DNA of 64,000 nt from Flaviaesturariibacter aridisoli (GTDB lineage Bacteria; Bacteroidota; Bacteroidia; Chitinophagales; Chitinophagaceae), in the NCBI RefSeq assembly GCF_004343705.1, contig NZ_SKFH01000003.1, positions 152,777 to 216,776 on the forward strand, given 5' to 3'. The notes under the pieces were generated by a model. It saw only the letters and a list, made by a program, of their open reading frames with translations. It was not told where the DNA came from and searched no databases. Positions within the stretch are counted from its first letter, which is position 1, and each line of letters begins with the position of its first letter. The position numbers and the translations under genes were made by a program. Below, piece after piece: positions 51,431 through 59,296 of this stretch.

Positions 51431-52306
51431 TCAGTGTTGTAGTTTGCGAAACTGCTCGGGCGTCTGGCCCTCGTATTTCTTAAAAAATCGGTTGAAGTAA
51501 GACGGGTCTTCAAAGTGCAGGCGATCGGCTACTTCCGCCACGGTGCTGCCCGCGCCGATGAGCAGGCGCTTGGCCTCGAGCAGGACGCGGTCGCGGATCA
51601 GCTCACCGGCTGTCTTGCCCAGCAGGTCGCGGCACAGGGCGTTGAGGTGGTTGGGCGTTACATAAAGGAGGTCGGCGTATTGCTTTGGCAACCGGAGTGT
51701 AATGAAATGCTCCTCGATCAGTCGGCGAAAGTTGCGCAGCAGGAGGCTCTTCTGGGCCGGCACCACGGTATTGTCGGCTACCGTACAACTACGGTCCACG
51801 AGGATGAAATATTCCAGCAGCCAGAGGCGCACCAGGTCGAAGGAAGAGGCTTCGGCAGCCGCTGCTTCCCGCAGGATGCGTTCCAACAGGGCAACGGCCC
51901 CTCTTAACTGATCCGCGGAGAGTTTGCACACACATTGCTCAGGGTAGCCGCTGAAAAAGGGGAAGCGCTCCAGGTAGCGGTCATTTTGCAGGAAGCTCTG
52001 GAAAAAGCTTTCGTTGAAATGCACGATGTAGCCTTCCACCGTTCCTTCAAACTGCCAGCCATGCACCTGTCCGGGTGCCATGAAATAGGCCCCGCCGACT
52101 TCCACCGGGAACCGCTGAAAGTCGATGGTATGGGTTCCGCTTCCTTCGGTGAACAACACGAGGTGGTAAAACGAATGCCGGTGTGGATGGTGCAGGTGCC
52201 AGTAGTGCTGGGGCAGGTAGTCCGACAGGCGGGCCGCCAGCAGGCCATGCCGTGCCGCATCGTCGATGCTGCGGATGTCGTAAACCGGTATGGCGGCCTT
52301 GCTCAT
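51431..52306 (-). CDS. AraC family transcriptional regulator
   Basis: 291-residue regulator. The N-terminal part (about 20-140) is an AraC-type cupin with HHPHRHSFYHLVLFTEGSGTHTIDFQRFPV and the GGAYFMAPGQVHGW loop. The C-terminal AraC DNA-binding domain has the usual pair of HTH motifs, with LPKQYADLLYVTPNHLNALCRDLLGKTAGELIRDRVLLEAKRLL and the second STVAEVADRLHFEDPSYFNRFFKKYEGQTPEQFRK. The effector cannot be named. The -7 box lies 4 nt before the start, predicting a leaderless transcript. The next gene, DUF983, follows 14 nt on. The Crp-like regulator gene lies 77 nt upstream on the same strand. Confidence 0.95.
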   Translation of the reverse strand: MSKAAIPVYDIRSIDDAARHGLLAARLSDYLPQHYWHLHHPHRHSFYHLVLFTEGSGTHTIDFQRFPVEVGGAYFMAPGQVHGWQFEGTVEGYIVHFNESFFQSFLQNDRYLERFPFFSGYPEQCVCKLSADQLRGAVALLERILREAAAAEASSFDLVRLWLLEYFILVDRSCTVADNTVVPAQKSLLLRNFRRLIEEHFITLRLPKQYADLLYVTPNHLNALCRDLLGKTAGELIRDRVLLEAKRLLIGAGSTVAEVADRLHFEDPSYFNRFFKKYEGQTPEQFRKLQH

Positions 52307-52310
52307 GGCG

Positions 52311-52318
52311 CAAAGGTA
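52311..52318 (-). promoter_or_regulatory. Perfect -7 box directly before the AraC-type gene, predicting a leaderless mRNA
   Basis: TACCTTTG on the minus strand, separated from the ATG at 52306 by CGCC only. Confidence 0.55.
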
Positions 52319-52383
52319 CCGCGATAAGTACCGCCGGGTATGGACCCGGAACGGGCAAATCTGGCACTTTTTACCGATGGCGC

Positions 52384-52959
52384 CTATTTCATGCGTTGCT
52401 TCCGGATGCGGCTCAGCGATTCGGGGGTGATGCCGAGATAGGAAGCGATCTGCCGTTGCGGCACCCGCTGCTCGAGCTGCGGATAGCGTTCGCGAAACTG
52501 CCGGTACCGCTCCTCGGCAGTGTCGCTCATGGCCGACACCACGCGTTCCTGCAGGGTGATGAAAGCACGCTGGAGCAGGATTCGGAAAAAGCGTTCGAAC
52601 TTCGGCACCCGCTCAAACAGCAGGTCCCAGGAAGCCTTGTCCATACACAGCACCTCGCTGTCTTCGAGCGCATCGATGGCGAGCCGTGCCGGGCTTTGGG
52701 TGATAAACGAATTCATGTCGCCGATCCACCAGTCCTCCACGGCAAACTGCAACACGTGCTCCGCCCCTTTCGCATCGATCGTATACGCCCGCAGGCAGCC
52801 GCTGTCGACAAAATATTCATAGCGGCAAACGTCACCTTCCTGCAGCAGAAACTGGCGCTTGCGCACGGTGCGGCGGTGCAGCAAGGAGCAGAAAAAAGCT
52901 TCCTCTTCCGGGTTGAGGTCGATGCGCCGGCGGACGTTGTCGAGCATGCGTTCGTACAT
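52384..52959 (-). CDS. Crp/Fnr family transcriptional regulator
   Basis: 191-residue regulator. The N-terminal cyclic-nucleotide-binding-like jelly roll covers about 10-125 (KRQFLLQEGDVCRYEYFVDSGCLRAYTIDAKGAEHVLQFAVEDWWIGDMNSF), and the C-terminal part carries a helix-turn-helix in VPQRQIASYLGITPESLSRIRKQ. Bacteroidota Crp-like proteins of this short form often lack effector binding; no Fnr-type Cys cluster is visible. Neighbours are the AraC-type gene on one side and superoxide dismutase upstream on the same strand, so links to oxidative stress are possible but not shown. Confidence 0.93.
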   Translation of the reverse strand: MYERMLDNVRRRIDLNPEEEAFFCSLLHRRTVRKRQFLLQEGDVCRYEYFVDSGCLRAYTIDAKGAEHVLQFAVEDWWIGDMNSFITQSPARLAIDALEDSEVLCMDKASWDLLFERVPKFERFFRILLQRAFITLQERVVSAMSDTAEERYRQFRERYPQLEQRVPQRQIASYLGITPESLSRIRKQRMK

Positions 52960-52977
52960 CCCGTAAAAGTAGCGTCT

Positions 52978-53128
52978 AATGGTCTAATGGTCTATTCGTC
53001 TATTGGTAAATGCGCATTCGCTGATTCGTGTTAGGGCCATTTTGTTCAACCAGCATCTTTCCCAAACGAAAGAGAGTCTGCTTGTGCAGACTCTCTTACC
53101 AATAAACTAATAATCTGATAGACTAATC
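52978..53128. repeat. Inverted word-run element between Crp-like and sod genes
   Basis: Left arm TCTAATGGTCTAATGGTCTA then TTCGTCTATTGGTAA (52978-53009); right arm ACCAATAAACTAATAATCTG then ATAGACTAATCAACTGATTA, whose reverse complement repeats the left words (TAATCAGTTGATTAGTCTAT). They enclose the sod terminator, the same plan as at 29731-29826. Confidence 0.62.
53070..53098 (-). terminator. Terminator of the superoxide dismutase gene
   Basis: AAGAGAGTCTGC TTGT GCAGACTCTCTT hairpin, about 40 nt past the stop on the minus strand, inside the inverted word-run element. Confidence 0.85.
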
Positions 53129-53134
53129 AACTGA

Positions 53135-53737
53135 TTACTTACCGTACAGCTCACTCACTTTGTTCCAGTTCACTACGTTCCAGAAAGCGGCCAGGTATTC
53201 GGGGCGGCGGTTCTGGTACTTGAGGTAGTAGGCGTGCTCCCAAACGTCGCAGCCCAGCAGCGGCGTGCCTTTCACTTCGGCCACGTCCATCAGCGGGTTG
53301 TCCTGGTTCGGGGTGGAGGTCACCTCCAGCGAGCCGTCTTCTTTCTTGATCAGCCAGGCCCAGCCGGAGCCGAAGCGCGTGGCGCCGGCGGTGTTGAATT
53401 TTTCTTTGAATGCGTCGAAAGAACCGAAGGCCTTGGTGATGGCTTCGGCCAGGGCGCCCGTCGGTTGTCCACCGGCTTTAGGGCCGATTACGGTCCAGAA
53501 GAACGAGTGGTTCCAGTGGCCGCCACCATTGTTGCGCACAGCGGGAGAGATCGACCCGGCGCTGCGCACCAGCTCTTCGAGGCTCTTGTTTTCGTGCTCG
53601 CCGCCGGCAACAGCCTTGTTCAGGTTATCTACATAAGCCTGGTGGTGCTTGCCGTGGTGGATCTGCATGGTCTGGGTATCGATATGCGGCTCCAGTGCAT
53701 CGTGTGCATAGGGAAGTGCAGGAAGGGTAAATGCCAT
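53135..53737 (-). CDS. Superoxide dismutase (Fe/Mn family)
   Basis: 200-residue Fe/Mn-SOD converting superoxide to O2 and H2O2. The start is ATG 53737 ([20 protein letters not shown]); the frame is open from a TTG at 53758. Metal ligands are in [13 protein letters not shown] (His27/28 region), [11 protein letters not shown] (His), and [19 protein letters not shown] (Asp and His). Whether Fe or Mn is used cannot be read reliably. A cytoplasmic enzyme without signal peptide. Perfect -7 box TACATTTG 20 nt upstream. Not clearly in an operon. Confidence 0.97.
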   Translation of the reverse strand: MAFTLPALPYAHDALEPHIDTQTMQIHHGKHHQAYVDNLNKAVAGGEHENKSLEELVRSAGSISPAVRNNGGGHWNHSFFWTVIGPKAGGQPTGALAEAITKAFGSFDAFKEKFNTAGATRFGSGWAWLIKKEDGSLEVTSTPNQDNPLMDVAEVKGTPLLGCDVWEHAYYLKYQNRRPEYLAAFWNVVNWNKVSELYGK

Positions 53738-53757
53738 AACAATTGGGTTTTGTGACA

Positions 53758-53765
53758 CAAATGTA
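53758..53765 (-). promoter_or_regulatory. Perfect -7 box for sod
   Basis: TACATTTG on the minus strand, 20 nt before the ATG at 53737, giving a leader of about 15 nt. Confidence 0.6.
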
Positions 53766-53829
53766 CGGCAGTACCAAAAGTTCTGGAGCCCGAAGTGGCG
53801 TCAACGTACAGCGCCGGGCCCGCAAACTA

Positions 53830-53848
53830 ACGCTGAGTGTAGCCGAAG
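53830..53848. repeat. Dispersed 19-bp repeat, copy 2
   Basis: ACGCTGAGTGTAGCCGAAG; its reverse complement agrees with 9587-9605 at 17 of 19 positions. It is flanked by the short inverted pair CGCAAAC / GTTTGCG (53821 and 53854). Confidence 0.55.
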
Positions 53849-53879
53849 TGTCCGTTTGCGTAAGCCAGCAATGTAAGCG

Positions 53880-54317
53880 CTAGCGGCGGCGGGCGAAAAA
53901 TTCCTTCATCAGGGCCCGGCAGTCGTCGGCCAGCACGCCGTATTCCACAACGGTTTTCGGATGAAAGGGTGAGTTGTCGCCGGTGACGCGGCGGTGGCCG
54001 TTCTTCTCATCGGTAGTACCGAACACCACGCGGCCGATTTTGCTCCAGTAAAGGGCGCCGGCGCACATGAGGCAGGGCTCAACGGTCACGTACAACGCTG
54101 CTTCGGGGAGGTATTTGCTGCCGAGGTAGGAAAACGCCGAGGTCAATGCAATCACTTCTGCATGCGCCGTGCAATCGTTGAGCCGCTCCACCTGGTTGTA
54201 CCCGCGCGCAATGATCTTTCCCCCCAATACCACCACGGCGCCCACGGGCACCTCCTCGTCGTCGAAGGCCCGCTGCGCCTGGGCCAGTGCCTGCCGCATG
54301 AAAAACTCGTCGTCCAT
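53880..54317 (-). CDS. tadA: tRNA-specific adenosine deaminase-like (TadA family) deaminase
   Basis: 145-residue zinc deaminase. The first ligand and proton shuttle are in THAEVIAL (here AHAEVIAL, His52 and Glu54), and the other two ligands are Cys82 and Cys85 in VEPCLMCAGAL. VPVGAVVVLGGKIIARGYNQ and YWSKIGRVVFGTTDEKNGHR follow the TadA pattern, which fits A34-to-I34 editing of tRNA-Arg(ACG). A guanine or cytosine deaminase of the same family is a less likely alternative. The -7 box sits 4 nt before the ATG, predicting a leaderless mRNA. Single gene. Confidence 0.9.
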   Translation of the reverse strand: MDDEFFMRQALAQAQRAFDDEEVPVGAVVVLGGKIIARGYNQVERLNDCTAHAEVIALTSAFSYLGSKYLPEAALYVTVEPCLMCAGALYWSKIGRVVFGTTDEKNGHRRVTGDNSPFHPKTVVEYGVLADDCRALMKEFFARRR

Positions 54318-54321
54318 GATG

Positions 54322-54329
54322 CGAAAATA
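54322..54329 (-). promoter_or_regulatory. -7 box directly before tadA, predicting a leaderless mRNA
   Basis: TATTTTCG on the minus strand, one change from TAnnTTTG, ends 4 nt (CATC) before the ATG at 54317. Confidence 0.5.
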
Positions 54330-54376
54330 GGCCGCAAGCGGCTATAGAGAAAGAACGCGGGTACCGCAAGCGGCAC

Positions 54377-54464
54377 ACGCAGATCAATTAAGATTGTTTA
54401 TGATTTTGCTCACGCGCGCAAACGGGTACCTGCGTCCATCCTAAAAAATCATAAAAATCTGCGG
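54377..54464. repeat. Degenerate inverted element upstream of tadA
   Basis: Left ACGCAGATCAATTAAGATTG then TTTATGATTTTGC; right ATCCTAAAAAATCATAAAAA then TCTGCGG. The reverse complement of the right (CCGCAGATTTTTATGATTTT) repeats the left. Words resemble those in the 21-bp repeat at 32047-32135. Confidence 0.55.
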
Positions 54465-54489
54465 CCTTTCTCAACCACCGGCGGTGAGG

Positions 54490-56460
54490 TCAATGCTTCA
54501 CATATGCCTTCTTGTTATTCAGCAGCATCCACCGCGCCGTCTCGTAAAATCCTTCCGTCACCGGCGCCATATGGCGGCGCAGAGAGTCGCTCTGACGGGC
54601 GCTGAGGGGAGCGTAGCCCGGCAGCGTCGTCAGCTCGTCGCGTTGCAGGTGCAGGTTGCGGGTGTAATAGAAGGAATCGGTCACCATGCCGATCTGGAAG
54701 CCGTCGTGGTAGATGATGAACGCATAGTCGCGGCTCTTCGGTCCGCGGAGATCGCGGCCGAGTGTCGTGTTGGTGTAGGGAATGCCGGCGATGCCCGCAG
54801 CCGTGGGCAGCACGTCGATCTGCGACACTACCTCGTGGCGGCGCTCGGCCTTCAGCAGCTTCGGGGCATAAAAAAGCAGCGGCACGTGCTCGTCGGTGAG
54901 GCGCAGGCGGTCCCAGTCGGCGCCGTACACCGCGGCCGCATTGCCCGACACACCGTGATCACCCACGAATACGAACACCGTATTATCGAAATAAGGCTGC
55001 TTGCGCGCGGCTTCCATGAAGGTTTTAATGCAATGGTCGGAGTAGCGGAAGGCGTTGAACTCGGCCTCGGATTCAAACCCGTATTTCTTCAGGGTATCGA
55101 GCGGTACCGAGAGCGACTGAAAGCCGGTCTCGCCCTGCGGAATGGTGAAGGGACGGTGGTTGTCGGCAGTCTGGATGATGGCGAAGAACGGCTTCTGCTG
55201 CGCGCCCAGTACGCGGTCAGCTTCCAGGAACAGGTCCTTATCGGAGATGCCCCATACATTCACCGGCGCCTTTTTAAACTGGCCTTCGGTGATCATCCGA
55301 ACCCCGCCGATATTCTGCACGAGGCCCTGGAAGTTGTTGAACGAGGCGTCGCCGCCGAGGAAGTAAAACTTCTCGTAGCCGGCAAAGTCGTTGACGATGG
55401 TATGCTGGTCGAGCGCTTCGGGGTTGCGGGTGGAGAACTTCGACAGCTGCACGTCGGGCGTGCCGGTGAGCGTGGCGAAAAGGCCGCGGGCGGTGGAAAA
55501 GTGCGGCGAAAAGCAGCGGTCGAAGAAAAGTCCCTCCTGTGCCATCCCGGCTACATAGGGCGTGGTGTTGAGCGGGTTGCCGCTGAGGCTGCTTTTATAC
55601 ATGCTGAACGATTCACAGACCACCAGCACCACGTTGGGGCGGCTGCCGGCATGGCCGGCCTGCGGACGCTGGTAGTAAAAACCGTCGTTTTGCAGGCCCA
55701 TCCAGTCTTTCAGCACAGGAAAGGCGGCGCGTGCCGCGCCTTCGTTGGATTGCGGCTTGCGGAAGCGCAGGGTGGTAAAGAAATTCTGCAGCGGGTTCAG
55801 CGCCAGGAAGGCGCGGAAGGAATCATGCAGGCCAAAGGCGGCCTTCCATTGCAACGGCGTGGCCGAGGGGCTCCCATACCCGAAGAAGCCGAGCACCAGC
55901 AGTCCGGCACCGATCCACTTGCGGCGGTAGGGAATGCCGCGGCCTTCGGTACGCGACACCACGTAGAAGTGGGTGCGCCAGAAGATCCAGCGCAGGAACA
56001 GCACGGCCACCACCAGGCCACCCACCATCCACACGATGGGATAGGATTGCCAGAGCATGCGGGCCGAAATGCTGGCGTCTTCCGCGAAGTTGAGCGCCGA
56101 CGCGCCCAGGCGGTTCTGGTTATAGGCAAAGCAGCCGAAGTCAGCCGCGAAGAAAAAGACGATGAAAAAGGTCATGGCTGCCAGGTACCAGGTCCAGAGC
56201 TTCTTGTTCCGCTCGGCATAAAAAGGCGACAGGCGGGGCCAGAGGCTCAGCAGCACGATGGGCGCCAGCACGAGGGCGATCCAGCGAAGGTCGAAACGCA
56301 AACCCAGGAAAAAGGAAGGCAGCAGGTCGTGCACCGAAACGGCCGCCGGCTTGAACAGGGCCAGCATGAGCATCCGCATCCCCGTAAAAAGCACGAGGTA
56401 GATGAACAACAGGTTGATGACCCAAAGGAGGGTTTTAGGCAAACGGGTTCTTGCGAGCAT
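54490..56460 (-). CDS. LTA synthase-like membrane sulfatase-fold protein
   Basis: 656-residue protein with five N-terminal membrane helices (about residues 10-35, 50-78, 96-120, 145-170 and 186-202) and a large periplasmic alkaline-phosphatase-superfamily domain. The catalytic part starts RPNVVLVVCESFSMYKSSLSG (first metal Glu), has the presumed nucleophilic Thr in CFSPHFSTARGLFATLTG, and later DNHRPFTIP and FVGDHGVSGN (metal Asp/His). This is the LtaS/EptA-type architecture. In a Gram-negative bacterium the product is unlikely to be teichoic acid; transfer of a phosphoglycerol or phosphoethanolamine group to an envelope molecule is plausible. ATG 56460 is chosen because the upstream sequence is Pro/Ser-rich and a near -7 motif (CAACTTTG) lies just before it. 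Confidence 0.88.
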   Translation of the reverse strand: MLARTRLPKTLLWVINLLFIYLVLFTGMRMLMLALFKPAAVSVHDLLPSFFLGLRFDLRWIALVLAPIVLLSLWPRLSPFYAERNKKLWTWYLAAMTFFIVFFFAADFGCFAYNQNRLGASALNFAEDASISARMLWQSYPIVWMVGGLVVAVLFLRWIFWRTHFYVVSRTEGRGIPYRRKWIGAGLLVLGFFGYGSPSATPLQWKAAFGLHDSFRAFLALNPLQNFFTTLRFRKPQSNEGAARAAFPVLKDWMGLQNDGFYYQRPQAGHAGSRPNVVLVVCESFSMYKSSLSGNPLNTTPYVAGMAQEGLFFDRCFSPHFSTARGLFATLTGTPDVQLSKFSTRNPEALDQHTIVNDFAGYEKFYFLGGDASFNNFQGLVQNIGGVRMITEGQFKKAPVNVWGISDKDLFLEADRVLGAQQKPFFAIIQTADNHRPFTIPQGETGFQSLSVPLDTLKKYGFESEAEFNAFRYSDHCIKTFMEAARKQPYFDNTVFVFVGDHGVSGNAAAVYGADWDRLRLTDEHVPLLFYAPKLLKAERRHEVVSQIDVLPTAAGIAGIPYTNTTLGRDLRGPKSRDYAFIIYHDGFQIGMVTDSFYYTRNLHLQRDELTTLPGYAPLSARQSDSLRRHMAPVTEGFYETARWMLLNNKKAYVKH

Positions 56461-56633
56461 GGTTTCGAGCAGACTTGGCGCAAAGTTGCCCCTTTTGTCC
56501 GGTCCGCCCCGCAGAAATACGGTAAAACGGCGCATTTCCGCGCCCGCTGCGGCAGAGCTACCGGGAGGCGCTGTGGCCTTGTCTTTGCTCAAAAACCGGT
56601 AGCTTTACCGCTGCTACTATAACTGAGCCGTAG

Positions 56634-57947
56634 ATGGAAATATTCATATTGCTGGGACTGATTTTGTTGAATGGATTATTCGTGATGTCGGAGATCGCGC
56701 TGGTTTCCGCCCGGAAGCCCCGCCTGGAGTCGGCCGCTGAAAAAGGCGACGCCCGCGCCCGTTCGGCTCTCGACCTTTCCATGAACCCGGAAATTTTTCT
56801 CTCCGCCGCCCAGATCGGCATCACGGTCATCGCGATCCTTACCGGTGTGTACTCCGGCGAGCGCTTCGGCGCTTATCTCCAACCCTGGCTCGAACGCTTC
56901 GACACCCTGCGCCCCTACGCCAAAGGGCTGTCCACCACGATGGTGGTGATCGTCGTCACCTTCCTGTCGATCGTGTTCGGCGAGCTGATCCCCAAACGCA
57001 TCGGCCTGCAGCGCGCCGAGACCATCGCCAAGCTGATGGCCAAGCCAATGCGCATTTTTGCCAAGATCACCCACCCCTTCGTGTGGCTCCTCAATAAAAC
57101 CTCCAACGGCTTCTTCAAGCTTTTTAAGATCCGCACCGTGTCCGACGACACCGTTACGGAGGAAGAGATCAAGGCCATCATCAGCGAAGGCACCGAGGCC
57201 GGCACCATCGAGGAAGAAGAACGCGAGATGATCGAGCGCATCTTCCACCTTGGCGACCGCAACATCACCTCGCTGATGACCCACCGCAGCGATATGGCCT
57301 GGTTTGACCTCACCGACCCCGAACTGCAGGTGCGCGAGCGGATCATCGCAGAACCCCACTCTATCTACCCGGTGTGCGAAGGCGATATCGACAACATGAA
57401 AGGCATCGTCTCGATCAAGGACCTCTACGTAGCCAACGACCTTTCCAACTTGGAAAACCTGCGCACGCTGATGAAGCCGGCGCTGTTCGTGCCCAACAAC
57501 AACTCGGCCTACCAGGTGATGGAAAAGCTGCGCGCCACCAAAAACTACGCGGCCTTCATCGTGGACGAATACGGCTCCGTGCTGGGCATGATCACCCTCA
57601 GCGACATCATGGAAGCCATCATCGGCGACATGCCGGAGATGGGCGATGAAGAAGACTACGCGATCATCGGCCGCGAGGACGGCAGCTTCCTGGTGGATGC
57701 ACAGATCAACTTCTACGACTTCCTCTCCTACTTCGACAAGACCGACTACCTCGACGACGAATTCCAGTTCGACACCCTGGCGGGCTGCATCCTCCACGAG
57801 CTGGAGCGCATTCCCCACACCGGCGACACCCTCTACTGGCGCGACTTCCACATCGAGATCATCGACATGGACGGCCACCGGATCGACAAGGTGCTGGTGA
57901 AGACCGACGAAGAGCCTGGCCCCCTGTCCCCCGAAGGGGGCACATAG
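56634..57947 (+). CDS. CNNM/CorC (hemolysin-like) transporter-associated protein
   Basis: 437-residue membrane protein. The N-terminal CNNM/DUF21 domain (about 1-190) has four hydrophobic segments, with NGLFVMSEIALVSARKPRLES and AAQIGITVIAILTGVYSGE. Two CBS domains follow (about 215-340, MTHRSDMAWFDLTD and LRATKNYAAFIVDEYGSVLGMITLSDIMEAIIGD), then a CorC_HlyC FAD-binding-like module. The family is linked to Mg2+ or Co2+ homeostasis. The last residues (GPLSPEGGT) are encoded by the G/C palindromic repeat that runs across the stop codon, so the true C-terminus before insertion of the repeat was probably different. Confidence 0.92.
   Translation: MEIFILLGLILLNGLFVMSEIALVSARKPRLESAAEKGDARARSALDLSMNPEIFLSAAQIGITVIAILTGVYSGERFGAYLQPWLERFDTLRPYAKGLSTTMVVIVVTFLSIVFGELIPKRIGLQRAETIAKLMAKPMRIFAKITHPFVWLLNKTSNGFFKLFKIRTVSDDTVTEEEIKAIISEGTEAGTIEEEEREMIERIFHLGDRNITSLMTHRSDMAWFDLTDPELQVRERIIAEPHSIYPVCEGDIDNMKGIVSIKDLYVANDLSNLENLRTLMKPALFVPNNNSAYQVMEKLRATKNYAAFIVDEYGSVLGMITLSDIMEAIIGDMPEMGDEEDYAIIGREDGSFLVDAQINFYDFLSYFDKTDYLDDEFQFDTLAGCILHELERIPHTGDTLYWRDFHIEIIDMDGHRIDKVLVKTDEEPGPLSPEGGT
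57918..57947. repeat. G/C palindromic 3'-end repeat, copy 2, inside a coding end
   Basis: GGCCCCCTGTCCCCCGAAGG continuing GGGCACATAG; the last three bases are the stop codon of the CNNM gene. Copy 3 at 58107-58132 is its near-exact reverse complement; the pair flanks a terminator. Confidence 0.75.
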
Positions 57948-58026
57948 GTTGGAACCTGTCTTCCTTGTGGATTCATCACGTTGTTCGACAATTTTTCAAT
58001 TGTCAACGCTCAATATTCTGAAATTT

Positions 58027-58053
58027 AAAAGCCCCGCCAATGGCGGGGCTTTT
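58027..58053. terminator. Bidirectional terminator between CNNM and DUF6702 genes
   Basis: AAAAGCCCCGCC AAT GGCGGGGCTTTT, a perfect 11-bp stem, with the two G/C repeat copies outside it. Confidence 0.88.
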
Positions 58054-58106
58054 GTATCAGGCAACTTTGGGAACATTTCCGGTAAGAAAAGAGGAACCGA
58101 TCTGAG

Positions 58107-58132
58107 TGCCCCCTCCGGGGGACAGGGGGCCG
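58107..58132. repeat. G/C palindromic 3'-end repeat, copy 3
   Basis: GTGCCCCCTCCGGGGGACAG then GGGGCC, the inverted form of copy 2, ending at the base before the DUF6702 stop codon (58133). Confidence 0.72.
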
Positions 58133-58621
58133 TTAAAAACTGAAGCTCACCCCTTTATTGGGATAATCCAGCTTCGTGCTCTGGCGTTTCCCATTCACCG
58201 TTACATGTACCAGGTTGATCTGCTTTTCAGAAAAGTCGTAGAGCAGCGCGTTCTGCACGTCCACTTTGTGCGGCGCGGTCGTGATGGCCGGCACTTCGAA
58301 ATAGCAATAGAGCGCTTCCTTTTCCTTTTCAAATCCGAGGTAGTGCAGCGCCTGCGCCTTGCCGTCGACGGAGAGCGACAGGTTTCTCTGCATATAGGCG
58401 GCCACCAGTTTGTCGTTACGCGCATGTTGCGGCTCCGCCGACAGGTCGAGGCCGGGGGTAGCGCGCTGCAGCACGTCTTCGAGGTCTTCGGCGAACAGCT
58501 TGCAGCTCACTTCGAGCTGCTTTTCGCGTGGGTTGTGGGTGATCTCGGTAACGCTCACATACATCGGGTGAAAAAAGGCGGCGAGAACCGGAACGAGCCA
58601 TTTAAACGACAGGAGCGCCAT
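58133..58621 (-). CDS. DUF6702 family protein
   Basis: 162-residue protein. ATG 58621 (MALLSFKWLVPVLAAFFHPMYVSV) gives a signal peptide; the frame is open further upstream into antisense sequence. The mature part is a beta-rich domain with SVTEITHNPREKQLEVSCKLFAEDLEDVL, the family hallmark, and ends SFSF. DUF6702 is uncharacterised, exported and frequent next to M1-peptidase and HupE-type genes in Bacteroidota. Here it diverges from the HupE gene (84 nt between the starts), with the M1 peptidase beyond it. Its stop codon abuts the G/C repeat. Likely envelope-located; function unknown. Confidence 0.82.
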   Translation of the reverse strand: MALLSFKWLVPVLAAFFHPMYVSVTEITHNPREKQLEVSCKLFAEDLEDVLQRATPGLDLSAEPQHARNDKLVAAYMQRNLSLSVDGKAQALHYLGFEKEKEALYCYFEVPAITTAPHKVDVQNALLYDFSEKQINLVHVTVNGKRQSTKLDYPNKGVSFSF

Positions 58622-58705
58622 TGACGGATTTTTTTTGCTTCCCGCAAAACTCTGGATTATTTTGCTGCGTCCCTTTGAAAAAACGTTAAAAGGCGTCTGC
58701 ACTAC

Positions 58706-59281
58706 ATGAGCGATTTCGGGTTTTATTTCCGCCTCGGGTGGGAACACATCATGAGCATCGATGCCCTCGACCACCTCCTCTTCGTATGGGTGCTGGCGGC
58801 CATCTACCTGCTCCGCGACTGGCGCCAGGTGCTGGTGCTCGTCACCGCCTTCACCATCGGCCATTCCATCACCCTTGCGCTGAGCACCCTCAACGTCGTG
58901 GAAGTGCCCTCGTCCTGGACCGAATTTCTTATTCCCTGCACCATCGTCTTTACCGCCGCAAGCAACCTGTTCCGGCGCCACTTCGAGCCGCGCTACCTGC
59001 GCATCAACTACGTGCTGGCGCTTTTCTTCGGGTTGATCCACGGCCTCGGCTTCGCCAACACACTGCGCTTTATGCTGGTGAAGGGGCAGAGCCTCGGCTG
59101 GGGCCTCTTCGGCTTCAACGTTGGCCTCGAGGCCGGCCAGGTAGTAGTGGTAAGTGTGGTGCTGCTCCTTAGCTGGCTGCTGGTGCAGCGGCTGCGCGTA
59201 CCGCGGCGCGAATGGGTGCTGTTTGTATCGGCGGCGGTTTTTAGTTTAGCTTTGAAAATGGCGCTTGAGCGTCTCCCTTAA
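58706..59281 (+). CDS. HupE/UreJ family membrane protein
   Basis: 191-residue inner-membrane protein with about six hydrophobic segments. The family motifs are GWEHIMSIDALDHLLFVWVLAAIYL (HxxxxxDHxLF, first helix), TIGHSITLAL and FGLIHGLGFANTL, with His residues that bind metal in HupE-type nickel or cobalt carriers. This group (HupE/UreJ_2) is found in bacteria without hydrogenase or urease, so another divalent metal is possible. It starts 15 nt before the M1 peptidase gene on the same strand and probably shares its transcript; it diverges from DUF6702. Metal specificity is unknown. Confidence 0.88.
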   Translation: MSDFGFYFRLGWEHIMSIDALDHLLFVWVLAAIYLLRDWRQVLVLVTAFTIGHSITLALSTLNVVEVPSSWTEFLIPCTIVFTAASNLFRRHFEPRYLRINYVLALFFGLIHGLGFANTLRFMLVKGQSLGWGLFGFNVGLEAGQVVVVSVVLLLSWLLVQRLRVPRREWVLFVSAAVFSLALKMALERLP

Positions 59282-59296
59282 ACACTTATACAACAC

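Noticed and set aside
54484..56622. 712-codon plus-strand frame across the LTA-synthase-like gene
   Set aside because: Antisense shadow; no domain, Arg/Gly/His-rich composition, while the minus strand encodes membrane helices and an alkaline-phosphatase-type domain.
57918..58132. Paired G/C palindromes considered as ends of an insertion sequence
   Set aside because: Only a terminator and no transposase lies between them, and a third copy stands alone after yidD.
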